Below, one piece after another: positions 38,140 through 51,182 of a stretch of 64,000 nt of DNA (positions are counted from its first letter, which is position 1; each line of letters opens with the position of its first letter). Source of the stretch: Blastocystis hominis. Its lineage: Eukaryota; Sar; Bigyra; Opalinata; Blastocystidae. Made by a program: the position numbers and the translations under genes. The DNA is taken from assembly GCF_000151665.1 (NCBI RefSeq), contig NW_013171819.1, positions 248,001 to 312,000 of the forward strand, in the 5' to 3' direction. The notes beneath the pieces are model-generated. The model saw nothing but the letters and a program-made list of their open reading frames with translations, ran no database searches and had not been told where the DNA came from.

Positions 38140-41041
38140 TCAAATCCTACAACGCTTCAACCATTCCACATCTCTACAATTCCATCCATCCATCCATCCA
38201 TCCATCCATCCATCTTCCAAACCAAACACCGCAACCATTTCTCTTTCTCTTTCTCTCAGCAACTGCCAAATCGGTCTGGATCGTGGAAACGTGGAAACAT
38301 CGCGACCCACGGCGCACCAGGCGTGATCGACGAGGTGGGCGCGGATGAGCGCGCCGGTCACGTCGTAGGCGAAGAGGAAGCGGAAGCGGAGGCGGAGGCG
38401 GAGGCGGAGGGGCTGGGTGACGGAGACCACGGTGGCGTTCTGCGCCCAGTTGGACAGGAAGAGATCCAGAGAGCCCGGTCGACTCTGCACACCTTCGTAG
38501 GGAGCCACGGACCCCACCCCATCGCCCACCAGATTCCTGCTCACCCACACCCACACCCACACCCACACCCAGAGCGAACCGGTGAGCGAGGAGGTTGGCT
38601 CGCCGTCCACCACCAACACCCAACGAATTCCGACGTGGCCATCGTGGACACTCCGAATTGCCTGCCCATCCACTCGGCACTGCCCACTTCGCTCGGGACG
38701 CACTCCAGCGTGTAGGAAGTCGCGGGGATCCCACCCTCCAACACGTCCCACACATCGCGTCCCGCGGGGAACCAGACGGTTCGGCGGAAGGAGGAAGGAG
38801 GAAGGAGGAAGTGGCGGGAGCGCGAAGCTCGCACGTGGCGGTGCAGAGATCATGGAAGGATCCGGTAATCGCCATCGCACAGTCCCACTCAATGCCCTCC
38901 GCCTGATTCCACACACACCGCATACAGAACCGCGGGGATCTTCTCTTGGCGGGAGAGATACCCGGTGAACGCGGCCACGCTCAGATAGATGGGCGCGTGC
39001 TGCACGCTCTGCACGCTCTGCACGCTCTGCACGCTCTGCACGCTCTGCACGCTCTGCACGCTCTGCACGCTCTGCACGCTCTGCACGCTCTGCAGGTCCA
39101 GGAAGCAGTTCGTGCTGGCGACCTCGCTCTCGCTCTCGCTCTCGCTCTCGCTCTCGCTCTGGATCACGGCCATCGACGCCATCCACGAGCGTCGCACCAC
39201 GTAGTACCGAATGCTGGCGCCGCCCAGCTCCGCCGGCTCTGCCCACTGCACGCGCAGCGAGGTCGAGGAGAGCGCGGCCACCTCGAGGTTCTGCACCGCG
39301 CCGGGCGCGACGACATACGCGGCGAGGGTGATGGGAGAGGAGGCCTCGGAGAGGATGGAGCACGCGGCGGAGCACAGCGCCACGCGCAGCCAGTAGGCCA
39401 CGCACGCATCGAGAGAGAGAGCTAAAGAGAGAGCGAGAGAGAGCTCGGGTTGCTGGACGTCGCCCTCTTGGAGGAGCGCGTCGGCGGCGAAGAGCTGGGA
39501 GTGGGAGCCAACCAAGGCCTGCACGAAGAGCTCGCACCACCACCAGACCCAGCGCACCTGCGTGGCTTCGAAGGCGGCAGCAGCACGACGGGCGCGGAGG
39601 GAGGGAGGGAGGGAGCAGCACGACGGGGCGGTAGACGGAGAAGGACGCGAAGGCGGACCAGGAGGCGCCCTTGCGGACACGCCAGCTGATGGCCATCACG
39701 CTGTTCACAATGGCGCCCGCCACCAACACGGAGCGCGTCTCGAAGAACTGGCTCTGCACATTGCTGCCCATCAAGGCCATCCATCGGGGCTTCATCGGAG
39801 ATGCCACTGCTCCAGGGAACCTCCATCTGCACAGACACGCTGCGCTGCGCTGCGCCTACTCCACTTCCCTCATACCAATCGCGCTCTCCACAATCCGAGC
39901 AGGCCACAACCGAACGCCAACCGAACGCCAACCGAACGCCGGCGCGGGTCGAGAAGGTCGCGATGAGGGTTTCCGCGGGGAAGGGGAGGCCGTTTCGGGA
40001 CACCAACCTGTTGGCATTGATGTAGAGCGTGCGTGCCTTCGCAGAACCGCGGGAAGGAGCCATCGAAGGCGAAGGCGAAGGCAATGGTGTAGTCGGAGAT
40101 GGAGATCGCGGTGGTGGGATAGGAGAACGTGGCCTCGGCCAATTCAAACACGATGTGGATGTTCATGGGCTCGAATGGGTCGTTCATCACCTCGCCCACG
40201 CCCACATTGCTCGTGCAGTACATCGTGGATTGCTTCCCATCTCCCATCGTCCACAGCGCCACGTCCCTCGCCCCATCGCCCGCCACGCAGCGCAGCATCG
40301 GCAGGATGGGCTGGCAGGAGCCCGTCCCCTATCGATCGATCGATTCCCACTGCTGATAGGCGTTGCACCCATCCGTGATCATGCCCCACTAGTCCACATC
40401 GCACTTCGTATCCAACACTTGCCCCAAGTGCCCTTCCGGCTACCCCGCCGCTTCGTCCGCGGGGCACACCACCGCCACGCACCTCACCTCTCTTCCATTC
40501 CACCACTTCCCACACGCCCGCACCACGCACACCTCCACCTTCCCATGCTCCACAGACCCACAAATGCAGAACTGCACCGTCTTGGAACTCGCCTGCTCCC
40601 ACTGGCCATTCCAGTTCACTCGGCTCCCATCAATCAGAGGCGAGGACCGTACCCACAGCAGTTCGCATACTCCGCCTTCTTGTCCCATTCTCCCAAGTTT
40701 CACACACGCTCCGCTTCTACAAACCTACAGCTCTTACTCCCATTGTTTGCCCTTTCACTCATCGCAAATCCGTTCTCTCTACCACACTCTACCACCTCAC
40801 AATATGAAAATGAAAATACGAGAAACAGAACAGCTATCCTAGGCAAGAACGTCGTCCCTGTACCAGATACCTCCCACGTTGCAAGTTATATCCATGTATC
40901 CGCGGTCACACATGGCATGAATGGGTTCGCCACGTTGTACAGTTTGAAGTACAGAAATTCCTCACTCGGAACACACTCCACACAGCAAAAATGGAACCAG
41001 GGTCCACCGCCATTATGGTATTGAATGCGTTCACGATGCAT
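38140..41041 (-). CDS. Fibronectin-III-type multi-exon gene, exon map incomplete
   Basis: GC-rich island with protein-like minus-strand segments in changing frames. FN3-like pieces: VQNLEVAALSSTSLRVQWAE with IRYYVVRRSW (about 39,200-39,310), and DVWDVLEGGIPATSYTLEC (about 38,700-38,760). Upstream pieces include WEQASSKTVQFCICGS and a first segment starting MHRERIQYHNGGGPWFHF at 41041. Candidate 30-nt introns at 40440-40469 and 40389-40418 end exactly at in-frame TAGs. A 31-nt one is near 39,785-39,815. Several coding microsatellites expand Ser-Glu and Gln-Ser-Val runs. Probably a secreted or surface adhesion-type protein. Frames 3' of 38,900 were not resolved, and decay cannot be excluded. 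Confidence 0.5.
38181..38214. repeat. (CCAT) tandem repeat
   Basis: About eight direct copies of the tetranucleotide CCAT/ATCC. Confidence 0.9.
38378..38411. repeat. (GCGGAG) tandem repeat
   Basis: Hexanucleotide run with slight variation, encoding Arg/Leu- or Pro-rich strings depending on frame. Confidence 0.8.
38545..38574. repeat. (CCACAC) tandem repeat
   Basis: About five copies of the hexanucleotide. Confidence 0.85.
39001..39094. repeat. (TGCACGCTC)10 coding minisatellite
   Basis: Ten near-perfect 9-bp units; on the minus strand in the FN3 frame they encode a Ser-Val-Gln tripeptide run. Confidence 0.95.
39123..39160. repeat. (CTCTCG) coding microsatellite
   Basis: About six hexanucleotide units encoding a Ser-Glu run on the minus strand, within the same FN3-like domain. 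Confidence 0.95.
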
Positions 41042-42232
41042 ATCTCACACACACAGTTTAGTCAAAGTAACGATAGCACACACTACACTAGTTTCTTCAA
41101 ACACACCAACTTGACGACAGAACCCATCCCAGCTACAATACTTACACTCCCACAACACAACACACAAAAACACATAGAAGTCCGAAAACAAAACAAAAGA
41201 CAGGACATACAAGTCCAATTCCAAATTTTGAATACATTCAAACCCAGTAAGACGAAGCTAATAGCTTTGATTGTAAAACAAATGATTTCAAAAATAGACA
41301 GGAATTGTGCAATTGTGAAAATAGTGTTGAAATTGGGTATGAGTGGAAGAATAGATTTCGAATAGGGAGGGAGTTGTTTTTACTGTGAAGTGGAAGGAGA
41401 TGAGCGGAAATGGGATATTGTGGAATGAATAGATCGAAGAGTGTTGTTTCCAGTGGAAGCGTTTTGTTTTTCGTTCTATTCATTTGGAATCTAGTCTAGA
41501 TGGGATAGAAAGAAATAGGGTATGTAGAAGATGATGATAGGAATGAAAATGGAAAAGCTAGCGATAAGCAGTTTTTGGGTTATCATTTATAGTAATAATA
41601 TGTGATATGTGTATAGTAGAATCGAATAGTAGAGTTTGTGAGAAAGGTGGGTGTGTCGTTGAAGAACTGAGCAACATAAGGTAGAATACATAATATATTT
41701 TATACGAACAAATAGAGATATATTCATATTCCACTGTTTCTAGGTTTTTGGATAGTTGGTGTCCAGTTTTTGTCGTTTTGATGTACTCTGAACCTATCAG
41801 AGTTTGTTATATTGCCAGAGAATACTATCCCTTATTCTAACCCATATAGTATCCCCCACCTGCCAAATAATGCAGAATATCTCCTATTTAAAGGAAGGAT
41901 CGAATTGTACACTTCAATAGGGATACAAAGTGATTCACAATGTTGTTCTATTACGAGCATGAATAAGAATAGTATACATAATACTTGCTGTTTGAGTTGG
42001 TTGATGAAAGTGAAATGCTTTGGTTCCCAACTCATTAGGATGAATAGAATTACTCACTAATAGTGATATCAGTATTGTTGATGATAAAGCTGAAATCCAT
42101 AAGAATGGACTCTATGGGAATGAGTAGTTGTCCAATATCAAGCTGTGAGACATATCTGGCTGATTTGTTGGAGACAACAATCAAACTATTACTTTTCAGA
42201 TATGTATATAGAAGATAGACATTGATATCTAT
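41042..42232. other. Intergenic, nothing recognised
   Basis: AT-rich spacer; an (ATCT) run of about 24 bp lies at 42,222-42,245. No gene recognised. Confidence 0.6.
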
Positions 42233-43437
42233 CTATCTATCTATCTTCTTGAATACCTTACTGAAGTTGTACTTACAAGATATCGTGAATGAGATGTACA
42301 CATTCGAATTCAAGGATATCGGACGGTCATTCGCATCTGTCAGTACCCAATCAATGGAATCCAGGTTCGATTGTTCAATCACATCGATTGATAGGTTGTT
42401 CCAGGTGATCATGTTGTTCAGTCCCATCGATACATGAATCAGGTTATCGATCAGCGGACTCTTGAGACCGAATGTTTGAGCATTGATACTATTGTACACT
42501 CGGATCACACTCATGCCATTCGTGATGTTGCTGGGTTCTTCTGGGTATTAACACCTCGTGTGGGGATGTCCCCACATCGATTAATATCACTTGATCGGTT
42601 GGTACGTTGTGCAACACAAAATCGGTATAGAGTGACACAGACGAGATAAAACATTGATCGAATGACAGAGGATTGTCCAGCTTCACTTCCTTCTTCGTAG
42701 TATTACCGAACACTTCCATCATACTGAACTGGTTCATCGGTAGAATTGAGGAAGACACTTGATCACATACATCTTCGATCGTCAACTGGAGTTCGAATTC
42801 GCCGTTCAATCGCATGATATTACCATCCATATCGCGGAACAGGAACATCAATCGGTCGAATCGGGTTATCATCGGAATGCAGATGTCTTCTACGGTGCGG
42901 AGATAATTAACCTCGGGATCGTCAATGATCATTGTGGTGAGTAGGTTGTTGTTCTGGTTGGCAATCTTCAGATCGGAGAAACGCACGAGAGACGAGTAAA
43001 CCTGGATCACTTGGCGATTTCGCGTGATATCAATCACATTCGATCCATAGAACGAAGCAGGTGGAATGACCATTTGTCCTTCCAAACCGAGGATTTCTCG
43101 AATATCCGGAGCATTGGTGAAATCGATGGTATGTGGGTACTGGATATAAATACACATATAACTCGAAGCCTTCGTAGATATCGAGAACGTAGTATCGGTC
43201 ATGGTGTTGAGGATGGCAATGATTTGACCGATCGTGTAGTAGCCAGGAGGAATCGTTAGTTCCTCGTCATTGGAGTTCTTGATCCCATTAGTAGAATCTA
43301 CATTGTTGAACATGACTTGATTGGGTGTGAACAGGACAGTGATGGAAGTGATGTAGGGGTTCCAATACTTGTAAGGGTTGATTCATTCGAACGTACTGTG
43401 ACTAGGTAAACCTTAGATATACATGGAGTAGTGTATG
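42233..43437 (-). pseudogene. Polinton remnant: penton-like pieces
   Basis: Minus-strand pieces related first to the 1007-aa penton-like gene (GYYTIGQIIAILNTMTD, DITRNRQVIQVYSSLV, NGEFELQLTIEDV) and then to the 232-aa penton-like gene (MSVIRVYNSINAQTFGLKS). A fossil about 15 kb from the Polinton cluster, broken. No terminal repeats, polymerase or integrase are seen with it. It is still quite similar to the inner element, so not ancient. Confidence 0.85.
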
Positions 43438-43540
43438 GCTTTTATTTACCATAGTAGTAGGTAATTGATTTGCTTTTGCACGAAAATTTGTATGCTGCCG
43501 ACATGAGGGCATTGGTTAGCCTTGATTGCATGGAAGAGTC

Positions 43541-43580
43541 GGGGAGCCGTCGGCTCCCGGCGAAGCCAAGACTCCCGGGG
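43541..43580. repeat. Double-hairpin-like repeat near the Polinton remnant
   Basis: ggggagcc/ggctccc followed by a less regular arm pair (gaagcc...actcccgggg). It belongs to the same family as those in the Polintons and lies within 110 bp of the remnant. Confidence 0.6.
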
Positions 43581-43661
43581 TAGAATAGCATGATTGACAA
43601 CAAGCCGATGGTTTTTATGGCCGATAAAGGTGGCCACGAATGTTCGTGCAATACACGCCAA

Positions 43662-44063
43662 TTATGTGCTACTATTAACATTGGTTGTCCAGTTATTATT
43701 ATCCATCTGGCCTGAATTGAAAGTAACAGACATGACTACATCCTGAGTCAAAGCATCCTTAATTTTGGAAACTCTCACTGGTAACCTAAAATCATTAGTA
43801 TGAAGGACATGAAGCAATGTACCAGTACATTTTTGAATTGTAAGAAGGAACAACCCATTGTATGTTCCTCCACTTGTTATTAACCTGATAGGAATCATCT
43901 CATTTGATACAGCGATATTGGCGAATCTAGAATCCCCTTTGGTTTTCAACTTCATGATTAATTCTGCACCATTGTTATTTCGAATGATTAAGTCATTGAT
44001 CATATTCACACAAAAGAATGTCTGCTTTTCATTCATTATTATTTGTTGCAGTTGATTATGCAC
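43662..44063 (-). CDS. Hypothetical small protein (133 aa)
   Basis: Unrecognised. The likelier start is the internal MNEKQTFFCVNMINDLI. The frame is of ordinary amino-acid composition with beta-like strands (GLFLLTIQKCTGTLLHVLH), unlike the low-complexity frames of the neighbouring spacers. It sits just upstream of the Polinton remnant on the same strand and may be part of it or a host orphan. Low confidence that it is expressed. Confidence 0.3.
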   Translation of the reverse strand: MHNQLQQIIMNEKQTFFCVNMINDLIIRNNNGAELIMKLKTKGDSRFANIAVSNEMIPIRLITSGGTYNGLFLLTIQKCTGTLLHVLHTNDFRLPVRVSKIKDALTQDVVMSVTFNSGQMDNNNWTTNVNSST

Positions 44064-44533
44064 GGGATATCAATAAAACATAAATTACAGTATTACCATT
44101 CATCGAAAAAATAAGTATCAAAATTACAATGTTATGATGTGTTATGTTATGCCATGTTGTGCGTTTATTATTCCTATAAACAAATTCATAATCAATATAT
44201 TGAAAAGAATTAGAACACTACCAAGAAATGTCTAGAAATAGACAACAAGTTAAAGCTTACCTAAATTGAGATATCAGCGATATAGTCTCCTAATCGTTGA
44301 AAATGATTTCCGTTTATTTTGCAGTGAGATTACTATCTTCTATTTGTATAAAACAATCAATGGTCTATACAATCCCGACAAGCAAACTATGTACCTAAAT
44401 AACTTTTAGTTTCATTTCAAATTCTACATGGATCTCCACACAAAAAACATTTCACTGCTTCTCCTTCTTTCTGCCTGCTGATTTCCAATCAACAATCCTC
44501 CTTTCTCAAACAAACAATACACTAAAGGCACGC
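44064..44533. other. Intergenic; 3' flank of rquA
   Basis: No gene seen. Just past the rquA stop, the minus strand reads TGTTTGTTTG, a motif like the TGTTTGTT 3'-end signal described for Blastocystis. Confidence 0.5.
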
Positions 44534-45391
44534 TTAGTCCTCAACACGCACTCCCACCAGTTTCTGGTACAGACCCATAAATCGCAATTCCTTTCGCCAC
44601 TTGAACTTCTTCACCAGCTCCGGATCTCCCAGCTCGGTAATCTGGTGATGCCACACGGGGAACGCCAGCGGCTCCAGCAGCCAATACACAATGGGCATCA
44701 TGTATCTCCACGGACTATCCATAAACACGCCATATCGCTTCTACCTGTACCAAGCAGGCTTGTGGTACTCAATGAAGATGGCCTTTCCGCCCACGGGCAC
44801 GGACATCATGATTCGATTGATCACCTTGTACTTCGTGTCATCAGGGACTTCATGCAGCAGAAGGAACGACAGTCTACGCGTTAGATCGTGAGCGTAGATG
44901 TCTGTACGCAGCGTCGTAGGCTTTGTCTTCCTCGGGATGGTGCGTGGCGGCATCTTCCAAGATGCAACCTCCGTTGCAAGGATACTGCGACATTTTGCGG
45001 TTGCACGACGCCACCTGGATCGGCATGATATCGCAGCAGTTGTAGGTACCCGTGGGACCGAGTTTCTTCGACACCGTGGCAACGAGCTTGCCGTAGGTGC
45101 TACCGCATTGCAAAAGCTTCTGACCGGGCTTCAGCTCTTCGCAAACCATGTTGGCCAGAGGTTGGAAGTAACCAAACAGAATGGCTTGGACGACCAACTG
45201 GCGGTCCAGCATCTTCACATTCTTGGGCTTCACATAGCACCAAGTGTAGATTTTCTCCATGTAATCGGGGACACGGTAATCCTCGGGCACGGGACGCTGC
45301 TCCTTAGTGTACACCACGGGAGCAATCTGCTGCATCGCTAGACATCAAAAAACATAAACAGTATCGAACCGGGAGTGGTTCTTCTCAACAT
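44534..45391 (-). CDS. rquA: RquA, rhodoquinone biosynthesis protein (253 aa, 3 introns)
   Basis: RquA converts ubiquinone to rhodoquinone, the low-potential quinone used for fumarate reduction in anaerobic mitochondria. It belongs to a methyltransferase-like family, and the match is strong: YTWCYVKPKNVKMLDRQLVV, CGSTYGKLVA (SAM-type loop), CCDIMPIQVASCNRKM, LLHEVPDD, GGKAIFIEYHKP and VYWLLEPLAFPVWHHQI. Introns at 45338-45369 (32 nt), 44874-44907 (34 nt) and 44715-44744 (30 nt) give 762 nt in frame. The tiny first exon supplies MLRRTTPAMQQIAPVVY, an Arg-rich start fit for mitochondrial targeting. In eukaryotes rquA is patchy and acquired by transfer, and Blastocystis is a known carrier. Confidence 0.93.
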
Positions 45392-46632
45392 CGTCTTCAG
45401 CCCATTGACTGCAAACGGGGCTGTCTTCTGTGAAAGGGAACGGAGTACAAACATCAGGTCTTTGTTAATATAATATACAGATTACAATTGATTTTCCCGT
45501 GGGAATAATCATGAAGATGAACTTGTGGGATCGCAATGTGATTAATATTAACACAAGGAGTGTATTGATATGGATTGTAGCGATAATATTAAACGAAAAT
45601 CTTTGTATTAAATGCATATTTTGGCAAAAGGAACCTGATATGATAGATTCTGGAGAATTGGTTGTCTCTACTTTATTCTTTGGTGAATTTTCATTATTGT
45701 TGTCGTAGTCGTAGGTTATATATATGTTCATGAATTCCGATATCCTCTACTTAGCCTAGTTTGTCCCCTTTGAGTGTCTGCTTAAGCGTTTGGACTTTGA
45801 AATAGAATGTATGCACCAGTGATAATCCTGTTGTTATACTTCTACAGTTACTTATCCATAAATTCCAATGTATACATTTGTCTTTCACACAAGTGAAAAA
45901 AACATATAGAATCCTATTTTGAATCCGAAACATAACAACCTCCAAATGTACAACACTCGAAACTGGCAAAATACACTCTGCTAAGGTATTCCCAGCTCTC
46001 TAAGCAGATTTGTTATTTCCCTATGCCAAGCACTATTGATTCCTTTTTGTAATGCATAAAACGATCTTAAGCGATTCTAGAAGTCGAAAGCGCTTCTTCG
46101 AATATCTATCTATTTTTTCTTACGTGCCACATTGAACACAAGTAAAACCAGCCAAATAGGCTTTCCTGCCTCATTGTCTTTGTTTGTCCAACAAACTCAA
46201 TTTACACTATGTGTAGTTATTCTACTTTCTGCAATTCACATCTATGAATTAGTATTGACCATAAAGCACTCACTGGAGTATTTAAGCAAAGTCTCGATTA
46301 AATCGACGTGAGTGAGCACCATTCTTCGGCAGCAATATCGGTGTAGACCAAGCTTGTCCAATGCAGTCCTAATCGATAAGCTCTCACCTCCCAGTCATTC
46401 CTACGCTGCATCCATGTTCTCATTTTCCAAGTAATTCAAATAGGCCTCCCACTTATTTCCAACAACCTATGCAGTCAACCTGGGTCCTCCTCACCTCTAC
46501 CTTTCCACAAGTAAAACAACGAATAGGAATAATCATGTTAACTTTCAAAAAGGTTTAATGAAGCTTGTTTTGGAATCGATGGTTCTCTCCAAAAATACCA
46601 CCTATTTTGTTCCACACACTATATTCCTTACC
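45392..46632. other. Intergenic between divergent rquA and TMEM147
   Basis: About 1.2 kb, AT-rich. I see no gene, hairpin repeat or RNA; it presumably holds both promoters. Confidence 0.6.
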
Positions 46633-47436
46633 ATGACATTCTTCCACTGCATTAATTGTCTTATCTTGACGTATGCTCCGCTTGTTATTTTTTACCAGGC
46701 TTCAAACCTGTAGCTTGCAATGTGGGTGGTTTTGCTCATGGAGTAGGAACAAATTAAATCAGTATGGCTGCCTTATTAAATCGCTTGGAGTGTATATGCT
46801 CTCTTCGCTTGTGAAGGTGAGATTGTGATTGTTTTTTGAAGGTAGATGCTTATGGCTGCGACATTGGCAAATGTGGACACCAGCAGCGAGCTCTCGTTGA
46901 TTAATGTTCATATCTTGGCATTTTGTTCATTGTAGGATCTGCTGTATTCCTCTGTCAATTTGGTGGATGCATTGGCGTTGAAGTATCTTCTGAACAGCTA
47001 CAAATTCGATTTTACGACTCGTACAGAGTTGATTGGTCTAGGTGGAGGAAATCCATTTCGGTGATTGATAGGATGGACGATTGGCGAGGAAGTGTTCTCT
47101 CGAATGATGCCGCTGATCTTTTATTCCAGAATGCCCGACGTGGACTATAAATGGATCCAGTTCTCTCTGGACGCCACCTGCGATCTTATCTTTACAATTT
47201 CGTTTAGCATGTCGGTATGGATGGCATTGTGTGCCAAGGGCAAAATGAAGCCAACGGCCAACGAGTTCGTTCTGTTTGCGATCCACATTGTGATGCCTGG
47301 CGTAATGGCATTCTTGAAGAACTTGGAACTTGGCGAAGGCTGGGTTTATCTGATAGTGCATTTCGTGGCGAGTTTGCTTCTTTACGGAGTTGGAAGATGT
47401 ATGTTTAAAAGCAAGTCAGAAGCTATGAAGGCGTAG
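46633..47436 (+). CDS. TMEM147: TMEM147 homologue (225 aa, 4 introns)
   Basis: A multi-pass ER membrane protein associated with translocon complexes. Splicing out 46710-46746 (37 nt), 46817-46845 (29), 46906-46935 (30) and 47042-47071 (30) yields 678 nt and a 225-residue protein, essentially the length of the animal protein (224). The start MTFFHCINCLILTYAP matches the animal MTLFHFGNCFALAYFP. The core LGWTIGEEVFSRMMPL plus DYKWIQFSLDAT matches LGWATAELIMSRCIPL plus DWKYIQMSID. Hydrophobic helices occur throughout. A confident family assignment. Confidence 0.92.
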
Positions 47437-47582
47437 TTTTTGTAATTGGGCTCTTTTTGTTTTCTTCATACCCAAATAGAGCGAACTCTTATTACTTTCT
47501 TTGGTTCGGACTTTCTTCGTATTCCTACTACGAGCTGGAATATAAATAATGTACGTTGAATGGTAGAATTTGAAACTTAGTG

Positions 47583-50908
<3,326 letters not shown>

Positions 50909-51182
50909 TAAAAAAACAACGTGTTTGTGAGCCAAAGCAAAAGCAGCGAATAAGAAGTTTATTCGGTTTCAGGAATTAAATGGACTTTTGCTTGTGTGAA
51001 GCGTTTTATCTACTCTTCTCTTGTTTGTTCTTCACTCTTTCCCGCGTTTACTTCGCATTGGCTGCGTGCTGCACGCGCGAATTGCTCTTCCTCGACTTCT
51101 CCCGCGTCGCTTCGCGGAACTCCTTCCTCCATTTCTTCTCTTTGTCTTCCGGCAGGCTCGGATGATCGCTCATTCCCAATCT
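50909..51182. other. Intergenic between convergent genes
   Basis: Short spacer between the ATPase and PPR genes; only short shadow frames, no gene recognised. Confidence 0.6.

Noticed and set aside
38582-40378. Several 100-330 codon plus-strand frames in the GC island
   Set aside because: They are His/Pro/Arg-rich shadows of the minus-strand FN3 frames and microsatellites, as expected where GC content suppresses stop codons.
40380-40470. FN3 gene called a pseudogene because of in-frame TAG codons
   Set aside because: Two of the TAGs are the exact ends of 30-nt GT...TAG candidate introns, the intron size seen in all neighbours. Decay stays possible for the unresolved 3' part.
43437-43465. 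ATAGTAGTAGG near the penton remnant as a Polinton terminus
   Set aside because: Only about 8 bases match AGTAGTAGGGG, and the following sequence bears no likeness to the 216-bp terminal repeat.
50909-50935. Stop codon created by polyadenylation in the Ca2+-ATPase gene
   Set aside because: Although this happens in Blastocystis, a genomic TAA is present in frame (50906-50908), as in the other mapped genes.
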